A DNA stretch of 64,000 nucleotides from assembly GCF_023520895.1 (NCBI RefSeq), contig NZ_CP026029.1:3100001-3164000 (forward strand), given 5' to 3'. The notes beneath the pieces are model-generated. The model was not told the origin of the DNA. It worked only from the letters and a program-made list of their open reading frames with translations, and did not search any database. Made by a program: the position numbers and the translations under genes. This document shows positions 33,909 to 42,267 of the stretch, piece after piece; positions within the stretch are counted from its first letter, which is position 1, and each line of letters begins with the position of its first letter. This DNA is from Paenibacillus sp. PK3_47 (GTDB lineage Bacteria > Bacillota > Bacilli > Paenibacillales > Paenibacillaceae).

Positions 33909-33972
33909 TTGACACTCCAAGTTTCAGGGGCATATAATATGCGTAAGTAAACATATGAACAAATACTCATAT
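33909..33972 (+). promoter_or_regulatory. promoter and metal-sensor operator of the P-type ATPase
   Basis: TTGACA (33909-33914) and TATAAT (33933-33938) with an 18-bp spacer. The operator ATATGA-ACAAATAC-TCATAT (33953-33972) lies just downstream of the expected start point. Its TGAACA half is the classic ArsR/SmtB half-site. The same arms occur before the divergent CDF gene. Confidence 0.82.
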
Positions 33973-34000
33973 ATAGATTTTACCAAAGGGAGTGAGTGTT

Positions 34001-36277
34001 TTGAATACGGCGGAGGGACAGATAAGACGTCAGTGGGTACTTGAGGGCCTGGACTGCGCAAATTGCGCGCTGAAGATCGAGAACAAGGTGAAGAAAATTG
34101 AGGGTGTCTCCTCCTGCTCTGTGAATTTTGCCATGAAGATGATGACGCTGGAGACCGCTGCTGCTTCTGCAGATACGGTGTCGGAGGAAGCGAAACGGAC
34201 CGTGACTTCGCTTGAGCCCCATGTGAAACTGAAGGAAGTGCAGTCCGGAAAGAAAAGGGTAAAGTCCCCGGTCTTAGTTCATGGAGCCCGCACTGCAGAG
34301 GGGCATGTACACAGTCACAGTCATGATTCTGCGGCAGGGCATGAACATCATCATGAAGCGGATGGCAGCCATAGTCATGATCAGGCAGAGCATGGCCATT
34401 CCCACAGCCATGAGCACGGGGAAGGCGAAACAAGGCGTATTCTGCTGCGGCTCGGCGGGAGTATTGTGCTGGCTGCTGCCGGCATGTTTTTGCCTGTCAG
34501 CGGGAGTGTGGAGCTGCTGCTGTTTCTGGCGGCTTATCTGATTGCCGGTGCGGATGTCATCCTCTCGGCAGGACGAAATATTGTCCGAGGCAGGGTGTTC
34601 GACGAGAACTTCCTGATGGCGCTGGCCACGATAGGGGCATTTGTCATCGGCGAATATCCGGAAGGCGTCGCGGTTATGCTCTTCTATCAGATCGGTGAGC
34701 TGTTCCAGGGAATGGCGGTTAACCGTTCGCGCCGTTCGATTACCGCGCTGATGGACATCCGGCCGGAATTCGCCTATCTCCAGGAAGGCGGAAATCTGAG
34801 ACGTGTCTCCCCGGAGGAAGTTGCAATAGGTGACATTATCAGGGTCAAACCGGGTGAGAAGGTTCCGCTTGACGGAATCATTATTGAGGGCAGCGCCATG
34901 ATGGATACCTCGGCGCTGACCGGTGAATCGGTGCCCCGTTCAGCAGGGCCGGGCAGCGAGGTGCTCAGCGGATTCATTAACCGCAACGGCGTGATTACGG
35001 TCAAGGTCACCAGGGAATTCGGAGAATCAGCAGTTTCAAAGATCCTTGAGCTGGTGCAGAATGCTTCCAATAACAAAGCAAAAACTGAAAATTTTATTAC
35101 GCGATTTGCACGTTCCTATACACCGGTTGTAGTCATTACAGCGCTGCTGCTCGCTGTCGTTCCGCCGCTTGTCATCAGCGGCGCCGGCTTCCAGGACTGG
35201 ATCTACCGGGCATTGGTCTTCCTTGTTATTTCCTGTCCTTGTGCGCTGGTTGTATCTATTCCGCTCGGGTTCTTTGGAGGGATTGGCGCAGCATCGCGGA
35301 GCGGAATTCTCGTCAAGGGCAGCAATTTCCTGGAGGCACTGAATGATGCGAAGATTGTCGTCTTCGACAAAACAGGGACGCTGACCAAGGGCCAGTTCAA
35401 AGTGAACGGGCTTTACCCGTCCCCGGGGATGACCGAAGCTGAGCTGCTGGAAACAGCCGCTTATGCGGAGAGCCATTCCAGCCACCCGATTGCCGAATCG
35501 GTCCGTGCGGCCTATGGCAAAGAGATTTCCGACGGGGCAGTTACCGATTATGATGAGATTTCAGGACACGGGATATCGGCAACCGTGAACGGCAGAGCTG
35601 TGCTTGCCGGAAATGCACGGCTCATGGAACGTGAGGGGATTAGAGCCGCGGCTCCGGAGCAAACCGGAACAGTCATTCATCTGGCAGTAGATAAGCTGTA
35701 TGCCGGATACGTCGTCATAGCCGATGAGGTGAAGGATGATGCCCTTCAAGCGATTCGCGCGCTGGAGGCCCAGGGAGTCCGCAAGACGGTTATGCTGACA
35801 GGAGACTCTGCATCAGTCGCGGAAGCTGTCGGGCAGCAGCTGGGAATCGGGGAGGTACACGCCGGGCTTCTGCCCCAGCATAAGGTGGAGGCCATTGAAC
35901 GGCTCGAGAAGGAGAAACAGCCGCGGGAGAAGATTATTTTTGTCGGTGACGGGATTAATGACACACCGGTGCTGGCCAGAGCTGATGTCGGCATAGCCAT
36001 GGGCGGGCTGGGCTCGGATGCAGCAATTGAAGCTGCGGATGTGGTTTTAATGACCGATGAGCCTTCAAAGGTCGCCGCTGCCATCGGAATTGCCAGACGT
36101 ACACGGCGGATTGTGTGGCAGAACATCATTTTTGCGCTGGGGGTAAAAGGAATCTTCCTGCTGCTGGGCGCCTTCGGCATCGCCACGATGTGGGAAGCGG
36201 TATTCTCGGACGTGGGGGTTACCGTACTGGCTGTGCTTAACAGTATCCGGGCGCTAAAGCCGCCTAAGATGGTATAA
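34001..36277 (+). CDS. Zn/Cd/Pb-exporting P1B-type ATPase (ZntA/CadA-like)
   Basis: 758 residues. The TTG at 34001 is preferred because AAGGGAG lies about 8 bases upstream; the in-frame GTG at 33992 overlaps that site. An HMA domain with DCANC (about residues 18-22) is followed by a His-rich linker (HSHSHDSAAGHEHHHEADG, then HGHSHSHEHG). The membrane motif is SCPCALVVSIPLG (about 412), typical of the Zn/Cd/Pb subgroup, with DKTGTLT (about 456), SHSSHPIAES and VGDGINDTP. It exports divalent heavy metals. Histidine-rich linkers occur in this gene and in the divergent CDF. Confidence 0.93.
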   Translation: MNTAEGQIRRQWVLEGLDCANCALKIENKVKKIEGVSSCSVNFAMKMMTLETAAASADTVSEEAKRTVTSLEPHVKLKEVQSGKKRVKSPVLVHGARTAEGHVHSHSHDSAAGHEHHHEADGSHSHDQAEHGHSHSHEHGEGETRRILLRLGGSIVLAAAGMFLPVSGSVELLLFLAAYLIAGADVILSAGRNIVRGRVFDENFLMALATIGAFVIGEYPEGVAVMLFYQIGELFQGMAVNRSRRSITALMDIRPEFAYLQEGGNLRRVSPEEVAIGDIIRVKPGEKVPLDGIIIEGSAMMDTSALTGESVPRSAGPGSEVLSGFINRNGVITVKVTREFGESAVSKILELVQNASNNKAKTENFITRFARSYTPVVVITALLLAVVPPLVISGAGFQDWIYRALVFLVISCPCALVVSIPLGFFGGIGAASRSGILVKGSNFLEALNDAKIVVFDKTGTLTKGQFKVNGLYPSPGMTEAELLETAAYAESHSSHPIAESVRAAYGKEISDGAVTDYDEISGHGISATVNGRAVLAGNARLMEREGIRAAAPEQTGTVIHLAVDKLYAGYVVIADEVKDDALQAIRALEAQGVRKTVMLTGDSASVAEAVGQQLGIGEVHAGLLPQHKVEAIERLEKEKQPREKIIFVGDGINDTPVLARADVGIAMGGLGSDAAIEAADVVLMTDEPSKVAAAIGIARRTRRIVWQNIIFALGVKGIFLLLGAFGIATMWEAVFSDVGVTVLAVLNSIRALKPPKMV

Positions 36278-36314
36278 AACTTTAAATAATAACGTCATAT
36301 GGGCAAATATGAAA

Positions 36315-36366
36315 AAGTAAGCCTTTTAGAACCCAATATATGGGTCTTGAGGCTTATTTTTTATTT
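36315..36366 (+). terminator. terminator after the heavy-metal ATPase
   Basis: AAGTAAGCCT and AGGCTTATTTTTT with an inner CCCA/TGGG helix. Confidence 0.8.
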
Positions 36367-36460
36367 TGTTCCTAATACAATTTGTCTGTTTCTGCCGATA
36401 TAACAATAAGGATTTACAGCAATTGGAAGACTGTGATTATTACTGCTGGGAGGAACTAAA

Positions 36461-38530
36461 GTGGAACAGAAGGAACCCGAGGGAATGAAACGCAAAAAAA
36501 TGAAAATGAATGAAAAACCGCGAAAATTGAACAAGGCAGCATCAAAACCGGACAAGCCAGCCTCCATCCAGAGAAAATGGTCGGCGGTCATACTGGCCAT
36601 AGCCATTGTACCGCTGCTGGGAGCTACGGTCTTTTTTATGCAATACTTTGGCGGTGTGGTGAAGTCGGACAGTAAAGAACAGGCACAGAGCATTCTGGAC
36701 ATGAATACTTCAAGGCTGGGGGAATGGCTGCAGTCCAAGACAACAAGAGTACAGGGGCTTATTGCCGCACATCCGGAGTTTGACCCTTCCAGGCCGCAGA
36801 CGATTTTTCCCGTGGTGAAGGTGCTGGAGGAAAGCGACAAGCAGGCGGAAGGCTACAGCGTAATTAATAAGGACGGCGTGCTGATCAACGCGATGAATCT
36901 GACCGCAGATATGGGAACGGCTGATTATTTTCTGAAGGCCAAAGAAAGCCTTGCCCCGGCTGTGGCAGACATGTCGTTTCTTGAGCCGCTGAATAAATAT
37001 ATCATTCCGGTAATCGTTCCTGTTGTTGATGAGGCGCAGCAGTTTTCAGGAGGGGTGGCTTTTTCAGTTACACCGGAAATTATCATTGAGATGGCGAAGA
37101 ACATCCATGTTGCCGAGACCGGATACGGCTATGTGATCTCGGGAAAAGGTGAATACTATACATATACGGATACAAGCCGCATTGGAAAAAATATTGCCGA
37201 CTATGCCCGGGAACCGCAGGTAAAGAAGGCTGTAGATTCCATTCTTGGACGCGAGAGCGGTACAGAAACCTATGAAGGGGAAAACGGCGAAACCATAATT
37301 ACATATTTCAAAACCGTTCCGGGAACGGATTGGAAGCTGCTGATCAGTGTTCCCGAAAGCGAAATTTATGCCAAGGTCACTTCAGCGCAGCAGCTGGCCG
37401 TTATATTCGGAATTATCGTCATTCTGATTGTAGTATTGGTCTCCTTGTATCTGACACGGCGGATTGTAAAACCGATTGTAGCCGTATCCGGTGTGATGGC
37501 AAGAGTGGCTGAAGGCCGGCTGGGTGAGCGGGTAGCGGTCCATTCCAATGACGAAATCGGACAGATGAGCCGCAGCATTAATCATATGATCGAGTCGCTG
37601 GCCGGGATTGTCAGCAAGATCGACACTACGGTGGCGGAAGTAGCCGTGTCTGCCGAAGGGCTGCTGGATTATGCCAACCAGTCGTCCGGCACATCAGCTG
37701 AGATTGCTGTAGTGATCCAGGAAGTAGCAAATGGAATGGAAGAGCAGTTCAGGGGGTCAGAGCAGTCAGCACGGGCTACGGAAGAGATGGCGATCGGGCT
37801 GCAAAGGATTGCCGAATCCTCTGTAAGCGTGTCGGATCAGGCCGAGGCAGTCAGCACGGAGGTTGAGAACGGTTATCTGGAAATCCGGTCCACGCTGGAG
37901 CAAATGACAGTGATCAGTGCTGCGGCAGGCCAGACGGCAGAACTGATCGGCTCCCTCTCCCGGCAGTCCGAACAGATTGGACAAATCGTCGATGTAATTT
38001 CTGAAATCGCCAATCAGACCGGGCTGTTGTCCTTGAATGCTTCGATTGAAGCAGCCAGAGCCGGTGAGCATGGGCGGGGTTTTGGTGTCGTGGCGAATGA
38101 AGTGAAGAAGCTGGCGGAGCGGACGAATACATCTATTGTACATATTATCGATGTAATCAAACAGATTCAGGCTTCGACTGCAGATGCTGCTTTGTCGATG
38201 GAGAAGAGTATTGCCGAAATTGGTGACGGTATGGGCAGGATGAAGAATGTCGGTGCAGCCTTTGAGCATATCCGCTCCTCAATGCGCGAAGTCTCACTGC
38301 AGATCCAGGATGTGTCGGCTATCAATGAACAGATGTCTGCCGGTACAGAAGAAATTACAGCCTCAGTCTCCGATATGCTGACCATTGCCAAGACTTCAGC
38401 TGATAATGCACAGTCGGTCGCCCGCGCCTCAAGCGACCAGAAGGAGCTTATGAACAAGGTTGTAAATTCTGCGGAATCATTAAATATGATGATGTCCGAG
38501 CTGAAGCAAGAGATTGAGAACTTCCGGTAA
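36461..38530 (+). CDS. methyl-accepting chemotaxis protein
   Basis: 689 residues, GTG start behind GGGAGGAA. A Lys-rich cytoplasmic head of about 40 residues precedes the first membrane helix (about 45-67). A double-Cache sensor domain (about 68-305; [27 protein letters not shown]) is followed by the second helix (about 310-330), HAMP and the signalling helix with the MCP hairpin [20 protein letters not shown], then [20 protein letters not shown]. dCache domains usually bind amino acids or organic acids. It stands alone. Confidence 0.94.
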   Translation: MEQKEPEGMKRKKMKMNEKPRKLNKAASKPDKPASIQRKWSAVILAIAIVPLLGATVFFMQYFGGVVKSDSKEQAQSILDMNTSRLGEWLQSKTTRVQGLIAAHPEFDPSRPQTIFPVVKVLEESDKQAEGYSVINKDGVLINAMNLTADMGTADYFLKAKESLAPAVADMSFLEPLNKYIIPVIVPVVDEAQQFSGGVAFSVTPEIIIEMAKNIHVAETGYGYVISGKGEYYTYTDTSRIGKNIADYAREPQVKKAVDSILGRESGTETYEGENGETIITYFKTVPGTDWKLLISVPESEIYAKVTSAQQLAVIFGIIVILIVVLVSLYLTRRIVKPIVAVSGVMARVAEGRLGERVAVHSNDEIGQMSRSINHMIESLAGIVSKIDTTVAEVAVSAEGLLDYANQSSGTSAEIAVVIQEVANGMEEQFRGSEQSARATEEMAIGLQRIAESSVSVSDQAEAVSTEVENGYLEIRSTLEQMTVISAAAGQTAELIGSLSRQSEQIGQIVDVISEIANQTGLLSLNASIEAARAGEHGRGFGVVANEVKKLAERTNTSIVHIIDVIKQIQASTADAALSMEKSIAEIGDGMGRMKNVGAAFEHIRSSMREVSLQIQDVSAINEQMSAGTEEITASVSDMLTIAKTSADNAQSVARASSDQKELMNKVVNSAESLNMMMSELKQEIENFR

Positions 38531-38545
38531 TTAAAAAGGATGGAC

Positions 38546-38595
38546 AAGAAATCCCCCTCTGCCCATGAAGCGAAGTGAGCGAAGGGGGATTTCTG
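38546..38595. terminator. bidirectional terminator between the MCP and LDH-family genes
   Basis: AGAAATCCCCCT pairs with AGGGGGATTTCT across a 26-base loop containing a small GCGAAGTGAGCG hairpin. Confidence 0.75.
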
Positions 38596-38600
38596 GTTTT

Positions 38601-39563
38601 CTAGACGGTCTCTTCCAGATTCAGACGGTTGATGCTGGACCGGATAATGCTGCAGGAAGCATTGAATTTGGCATACTCCTCTTCGCTGAGATTCAGCTCA
38701 AGCAGCTCCTGAATCCCGCTGCCGCTGATGATAGCCGGCGCCCCTGCGCATACATCATACTGTCCATATTCGCCGTTAAGGATGGCGGAGACGGCAATGA
38801 TCTTATGTTCATCGTTCAGAATGGAGCGGGTGATGTAAGCCAGCGCACTGCCGATGCCGAAATGCGTAGAGCCTTTGCGTGTGAAGATCTCCCACCCGGC
38901 ATCCTTCGTCTTGCGGGCCAGGTCATCCAGGTCCAGATCCTTGAAACGTTCGCGGTGCTGCTGCATAATCTGCAGCAGCGGCTTGCCGCCGATCGTTACA
39001 TGCGACCAGGCGACGAACTGGGATTCGCCATGCTCGCCAAGCGCATAACCGTTTACGCTGCGGGGATCAATGGAGAATACATCCGACAAAAGCGTCTTCA
39101 GGCGGGAAGAGTCAATGGAGGTTCCGGTGCCGATGACGCGGTGGCGGGGCAGCCCGGATATTTTCCATACCATATAGGTAACAACATCGACTGGATTGGC
39201 AGCCACCACGAAGATGCCGTCAAATCCGCCGGCCATAATTTCTGTAACAATACTTTTAGTAATCACTGCAGCATCGTCCAGGACGTCCATTCTTGTCTGA
39301 CCCGGCTTGGGGTTGGCGCCTGCTGTCAGAATAACGACATCCATTGCACCGCAATCCGCTGCAGTACCTGCATATACTTTGGTGCGCGTTCCGGTGAAAT
39401 CCATGCAGTGCGAGAGGTCCAGCGCCTGTGCCATGGCGCGGTCATAGGTGCGGTCGACCATCATGATCTCATCACAAATAGCCTGGTTAACCATAGAATA
39501 AGCACAGCTGGAGCCTACCATGCCGGAGCCGACGATCGCCACTTTTCTCGATTTCGTTTTCAA
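38601..39563 (-). CDS. L-lactate dehydrogenase-family 2-hydroxyacid dehydrogenase
   Basis: 320 residues from the TTG at 39563 (GAGG nine bases upstream), giving the family-typical start [19 protein letters not shown]. The NAD fold, the catalytic Asp/Arg region ([10 protein letters not shown]) and catalytic His in GEHGESQ are intact. The substrate loop reads [13 protein letters not shown] where L-LDH has AGANQKPGETR: the specificity residue Gln102 is Pro and the following Glu is Gln. This suggests a 2-oxoacid other than pyruvate, such as a branched-chain one (as in hydroxyisocaproate dehydrogenases), or a weak LDH paralogue. The ORF is longer upstream but has no ribosome site there. Confidence 0.85.
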   Translation of the reverse strand: MKTKSRKVAIVGSGMVGSSCAYSMVNQAICDEIMMVDRTYDRAMAQALDLSHCMDFTGTRTKVYAGTAADCGAMDVVILTAGANPKPGQTRMDVLDDAAVITKSIVTEIMAGGFDGIFVVAANPVDVVTYMVWKISGLPRHRVIGTGTSIDSSRLKTLLSDVFSIDPRSVNGYALGEHGESQFVAWSHVTIGGKPLLQIMQQHRERFKDLDLDDLARKTKDAGWEIFTRKGSTHFGIGSALAYITRSILNDEHKIIAVSAILNGEYGQYDVCAGAPAIISGSGIQELLELNLSEEEYAKFNASCSIIRSSINRLNLEETV

Positions 39564-39876
39564 TTGCCTGATCCTCACTCTCTGAAAGTAATACCTGGTC
39601 TGCTCTTCCATGCCGAAGCCGTTCATGCAGCTGTCCGTGGAAGATCATGCTAAGTATGCATATATTTTAACTGATCTGACCGCAAGTTACCTGACATGGA
39701 TATGAAATAACACGGGAGTTACATGCTTTTTCGGACACAAATATCATGTGAAGTGAGGTATTTCCGGGCGGTTTATATCTACATTGTATGCAGACCATCA
39801 AAAAGAGAGCTTACCGGCATTAAAAAAGAGCATTCACTACGCCCCGTAGGCCTGTTGAATACTCTTCCGTTTCTGG
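39564..39876. other. intergenic region between the LDH-family gene and ccdC-like gene
   Basis: About 310 bases containing the leftward promoter region of the LDH-family gene and the terminator of the next gene upstream. CACAAATATCATGTG (39734-39750 area) is a loose inverted repeat but is not a convincing Rex site. No further gene is seen. Confidence 0.45.
39822..39866 (-). terminator. terminator of the ccdC-like gene
   Basis: On the minus strand AGAGTATTCA and TGAATGCTCT close a hairpin followed by TTTTTT. Confidence 0.78.
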
Positions 39877-40383
39877 TTACCCCCGCGGATGCGCAATTGT
39901 TGGCTCGGGCGGAACCATACGGGTGTAGCGTCTGTACATAAACACTCTCCAGTGCAGAATCATGCCGAAGGCCAGAATAAAGAATAAGCCGCCGGACTGC
40001 GGAATGGAGATGTACCGGTTAATAAATTCATGCAGCAGCGTGCGGACCAGCAGCAGTCCGAGCAGAATAAAGGCAAAGCTCTTGGAGCGCCGGGCGTAGA
40101 TCTGGCCGTCCCGTTGCTCGAATTTTGTGGTGCTTATCAGCGGATAGGCAAAGATGAACCAGCCGATCAGGAAAGCGGCAGCTGCCCACCATAACGGAAA
40201 CCGGACTTCAGGTACAACAAACATGGCAAAGCCGGTCGACATGCCGAGGGGAGGAATCCATATTTTGCGGATCGTCACCGGGCGGTCACTTGCCTTCAGA
40301 CGGATGAAAATAACCATCAGCGCCATAAACAGGGCTCCCACTGTAGAGCCTATATGCAGAAGCGAGGGGTTAATGTTGCCCAT
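39877..40383 (-). CDS. ccdC: CcdC-family membrane protein
   Basis: 168 residues with four or five membrane helices. LGALFMALMVIFIRLKA-like N-terminus (here VGALFMALMVIFIRLKAS), IWIPPLGMSTGFAMFVVPE, FEQRDGQIYARRSKSFAFIL and LLVRTLLHEFI match CcdC, a protein found near cytochrome c maturation genes in Bacillus. No cytochrome genes are adjacent here, and the exact role of CcdC is not established. Confidence 0.78.
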   Translation of the reverse strand: MGNINPSLLHIGSTVGALFMALMVIFIRLKASDRPVTIRKIWIPPLGMSTGFAMFVVPEVRFPLWWAAAAFLIGWFIFAYPLISTTKFEQRDGQIYARRSKSFAFILLGLLLVRTLLHEFINRYISIPQSGGLFFILAFGMILHWRVFMYRRYTRMVPPEPTIAHPRG

Positions 40384-40516
40384 GATTCACGTTCCTCTCT
40401 GTGATTTGTATCACTTATTTCATTATTATAACAGAAAGAAGAGGGCAATACATTGAATGGAATATGGCGATTGGACCAATACAGCACCGCTTATGTAAGC
40501 CGCGTTTTTCGCACAA

Positions 40517-40549
40517 TAAACCCGCCAGGGGATACCCTGGCGGGTTTAT
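40517..40549. terminator. terminator after glsB
   Basis: TAAACCCGCCAGGG, loop GATA, CCCTGGCGGGTTTA is a perfect 14-pair stem about 50 bases after the glsB stop codon. Confidence 0.85.
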
Positions 40550-40600
40550 CAGCAAGTAAGTTTGCAGCAAATACAGATTTCGTTCTATCCATATATGCTA

Positions 40601-40861
40601 TTACGAGCGGCTGCGTCCACCGACCGAGCGGAGGATCAGACTGACAACAAAGATCAGTACGATAGCTCCGATGAGTGAAGGGAATACGTAGAAGTCACTT
40701 ACCCGAGGACCCCATTCTCCCAGCAGCATGCCGCCGAGCCAAGAACCGAGGATACCGGCGATAATGTTACCGATAATACCTCCCGGAATGTCTCTGCCCA
40801 TAATCAGACCGGCCAACCAACCGATAACGCCGCCTACAATCAACATCCATAAAAAACTCAT
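40601..40861 (-). CDS. GlsB/YeaQ/YmgE-family small membrane stress protein
   Basis: 86 residues, three glycine-rich membrane helices (GGVIGWLAGLIMG, GGIIGNIIAGILGSWLGGML). This transglycosylase-associated family is widespread in Bacilli and induced by stress; its biochemical role is unknown. RBS AGGAG lies before the ATG at 40861. Confidence 0.9.
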   Translation of the reverse strand: MSFLWMLIVGGVIGWLAGLIMGRDIPGGIIGNIIAGILGSWLGGMLLGEWGPRVSDFYVFPSLIGAIVLIFVVSLILRSVGGRSRS

Positions 40862-41140
40862 TGCAATTCAGCTCCTTTTGTGTTTGTGTATCGTTCGATG
40901 GTAACTATTAACCTCATGTTCGGCATTTAAACCATGTGTAAAATATTGCCGTAGATCTTGTAATCAGTATTTCAGTATGCCCTAAAATATGCAGTTTAAC
41001 CCCGTTGAGGTGCTGGGTATATAAACATGTTATAGTAAAAATCAAGGACAGATGAAGCTCCGTCAGAGGGCTGACATGAGTGAACTTCATGCTGTTCAGG
41101 GTATATATATAGTAATAGGGAATCATAAGGAGATGAAGCT

Positions 41141-42190
41141 ATGGAACAGCCTAATGAAGTATTATTTTATGCCGGGACTTATAATTCCAAAGAAGAAGAA
41201 GCTATTCTGCTGGGGGCCCTGAACAAGGATACAGGGGAAATGAGGATTTTGCACGGAACCAGGGGGATAGAGGGGCCATCCTATCTGGCAGTCAACAGTA
41301 CAGGAGATGTGCTGTATGCAGTAAGCGAGCAGGATGAGGGTGAGGTTCATGCCTTTGCGATTGATTCCGGCAGCAAAGCGCTGACTCCGCTTGGCTCAAG
41401 ACCTACAGAAGGCGGCGCTCCCTGTTATGTATCCATAAGCCCGCAAGGTGACTACATATACGTTGCCAACTACTCAGGTGCCAATGTGAACATCTTCCCT
41501 GTAAGTGATAAGGGTTCAATTGGGGAGATGTCGGCCCAGGTCCGGCATGAAGGCTCGGGAATCCGTGCAGACCGCCAGGAAGCGCCGCATCCTCATTCAG
41601 TAATTCCGGACAGTACAGGCAGGCGCGTACTGGTCTGCGATCTCGGCCTTGATCAGATCGTGATCTACCGCAATGAGGACGGTAAGCTGGTTACACACCG
41701 TGAAGTGGCACTTCCTCCGGGTTCGGGACCGCGCCATCTGGCCGTCCATCCTTCGGGACAGTGGATTTACCTGATTAACGAGCTGAACAGCTCCATCACG
41801 GTTTTTGCCAATGATGAACAGCAGGGAGATCTGAGGATTCTGCAGAATGTAAGCTCCTTGCCGGACAATTATACTGCCGGCAGTGACGACACGGCTGCAG
41901 ATATCCATGTATCCCCGTGCGGACGGTTCCTGTACGTCTCCAACCGCGGGCATGACAGCATTGGATTGTTCCACATTGACGCTGAGACAGGCTTGATCGA
42001 GCCTGCTGACTGGGTGAGTGCAGGCGGGCGGACGCCGCGCAATTTTGCCATTATCGGCGGGATGCTGCTGGCCGCCAACCAGAACAGTGATAACATCGTC
42101 TCCTTCAGAATCGACAAGGAGACCGGCCGGCTGATTCCGACCGGTAATGAGCTGGCAGTTCCGTCCCCGGTCTGCCTGAAATCCCTCTAA
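41141..42190 (+). CDS. lactonase family protein (6-phosphogluconolactonase-like, YkgB/Pgl)
   Basis: 349 residues, ATG behind AAGGAGAT. Seven-bladed beta-propeller repeats recur about every 50 residues (YLAVNSTGDVLYAVSE, YVSISPQGDYIYVANYSGAN, LAVHPSGQWIYLINELNSS, IHVSPCGRFLYVSNRGHDSI). APHPHSVIPDSTGRRVLVCD and SAGGRTPRNFAI are lactonase signatures. Members hydrolyse 6-phosphogluconolactone or related sugar lactones. It stands alone. Confidence 0.88.
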   Translation: MEQPNEVLFYAGTYNSKEEEAILLGALNKDTGEMRILHGTRGIEGPSYLAVNSTGDVLYAVSEQDEGEVHAFAIDSGSKALTPLGSRPTEGGAPCYVSISPQGDYIYVANYSGANVNIFPVSDKGSIGEMSAQVRHEGSGIRADRQEAPHPHSVIPDSTGRRVLVCDLGLDQIVIYRNEDGKLVTHREVALPPGSGPRHLAVHPSGQWIYLINELNSSITVFANDEQQGDLRILQNVSSLPDNYTAGSDDTAADIHVSPCGRFLYVSNRGHDSIGLFHIDAETGLIEPADWVSAGGRTPRNFAIIGGMLLAANQNSDNIVSFRIDKETGRLIPTGNELAVPSPVCLKSL

Positions 42191-42196
42191 AAATGA

Positions 42197-42237
42197 AGAG
42201 CCGTCCCTTCCACCGGTAATGGCGGAAGGGGCGGCTT
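42197..42237. terminator. terminator between lactonase and hydrolase genes
   Basis: AGCCGTCCCTTCC pairs with GGAAGGGGCGGCT (one wobble), then TTTCGGATTTTT. Confidence 0.7.
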
Positions 42238-42267
42238 TCGGATTTTTAAAATAAATATGAGTTCTGG

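Noticed and set aside
38565..39653. 362-codon rightward frame opposite the LDH-family gene
   Set aside because: Antisense shadow of the dehydrogenase, whose NAD-binding and active-site motifs are clear on the minus strand.
39734..39750. Possible Rex (NADH-sensing) site upstream of the LDH-family gene
   Set aside because: The sequence only shares CACA/TGTG ends with the Rex consensus TTGTGAA-N4-TTCACAA; too weak to claim.
40453..40644. 63-codon frame spanning the terminator at 40517-40549
   Set aside because: It has no ribosome site and would translate through the terminator hairpin of glsB and into glsB itself.
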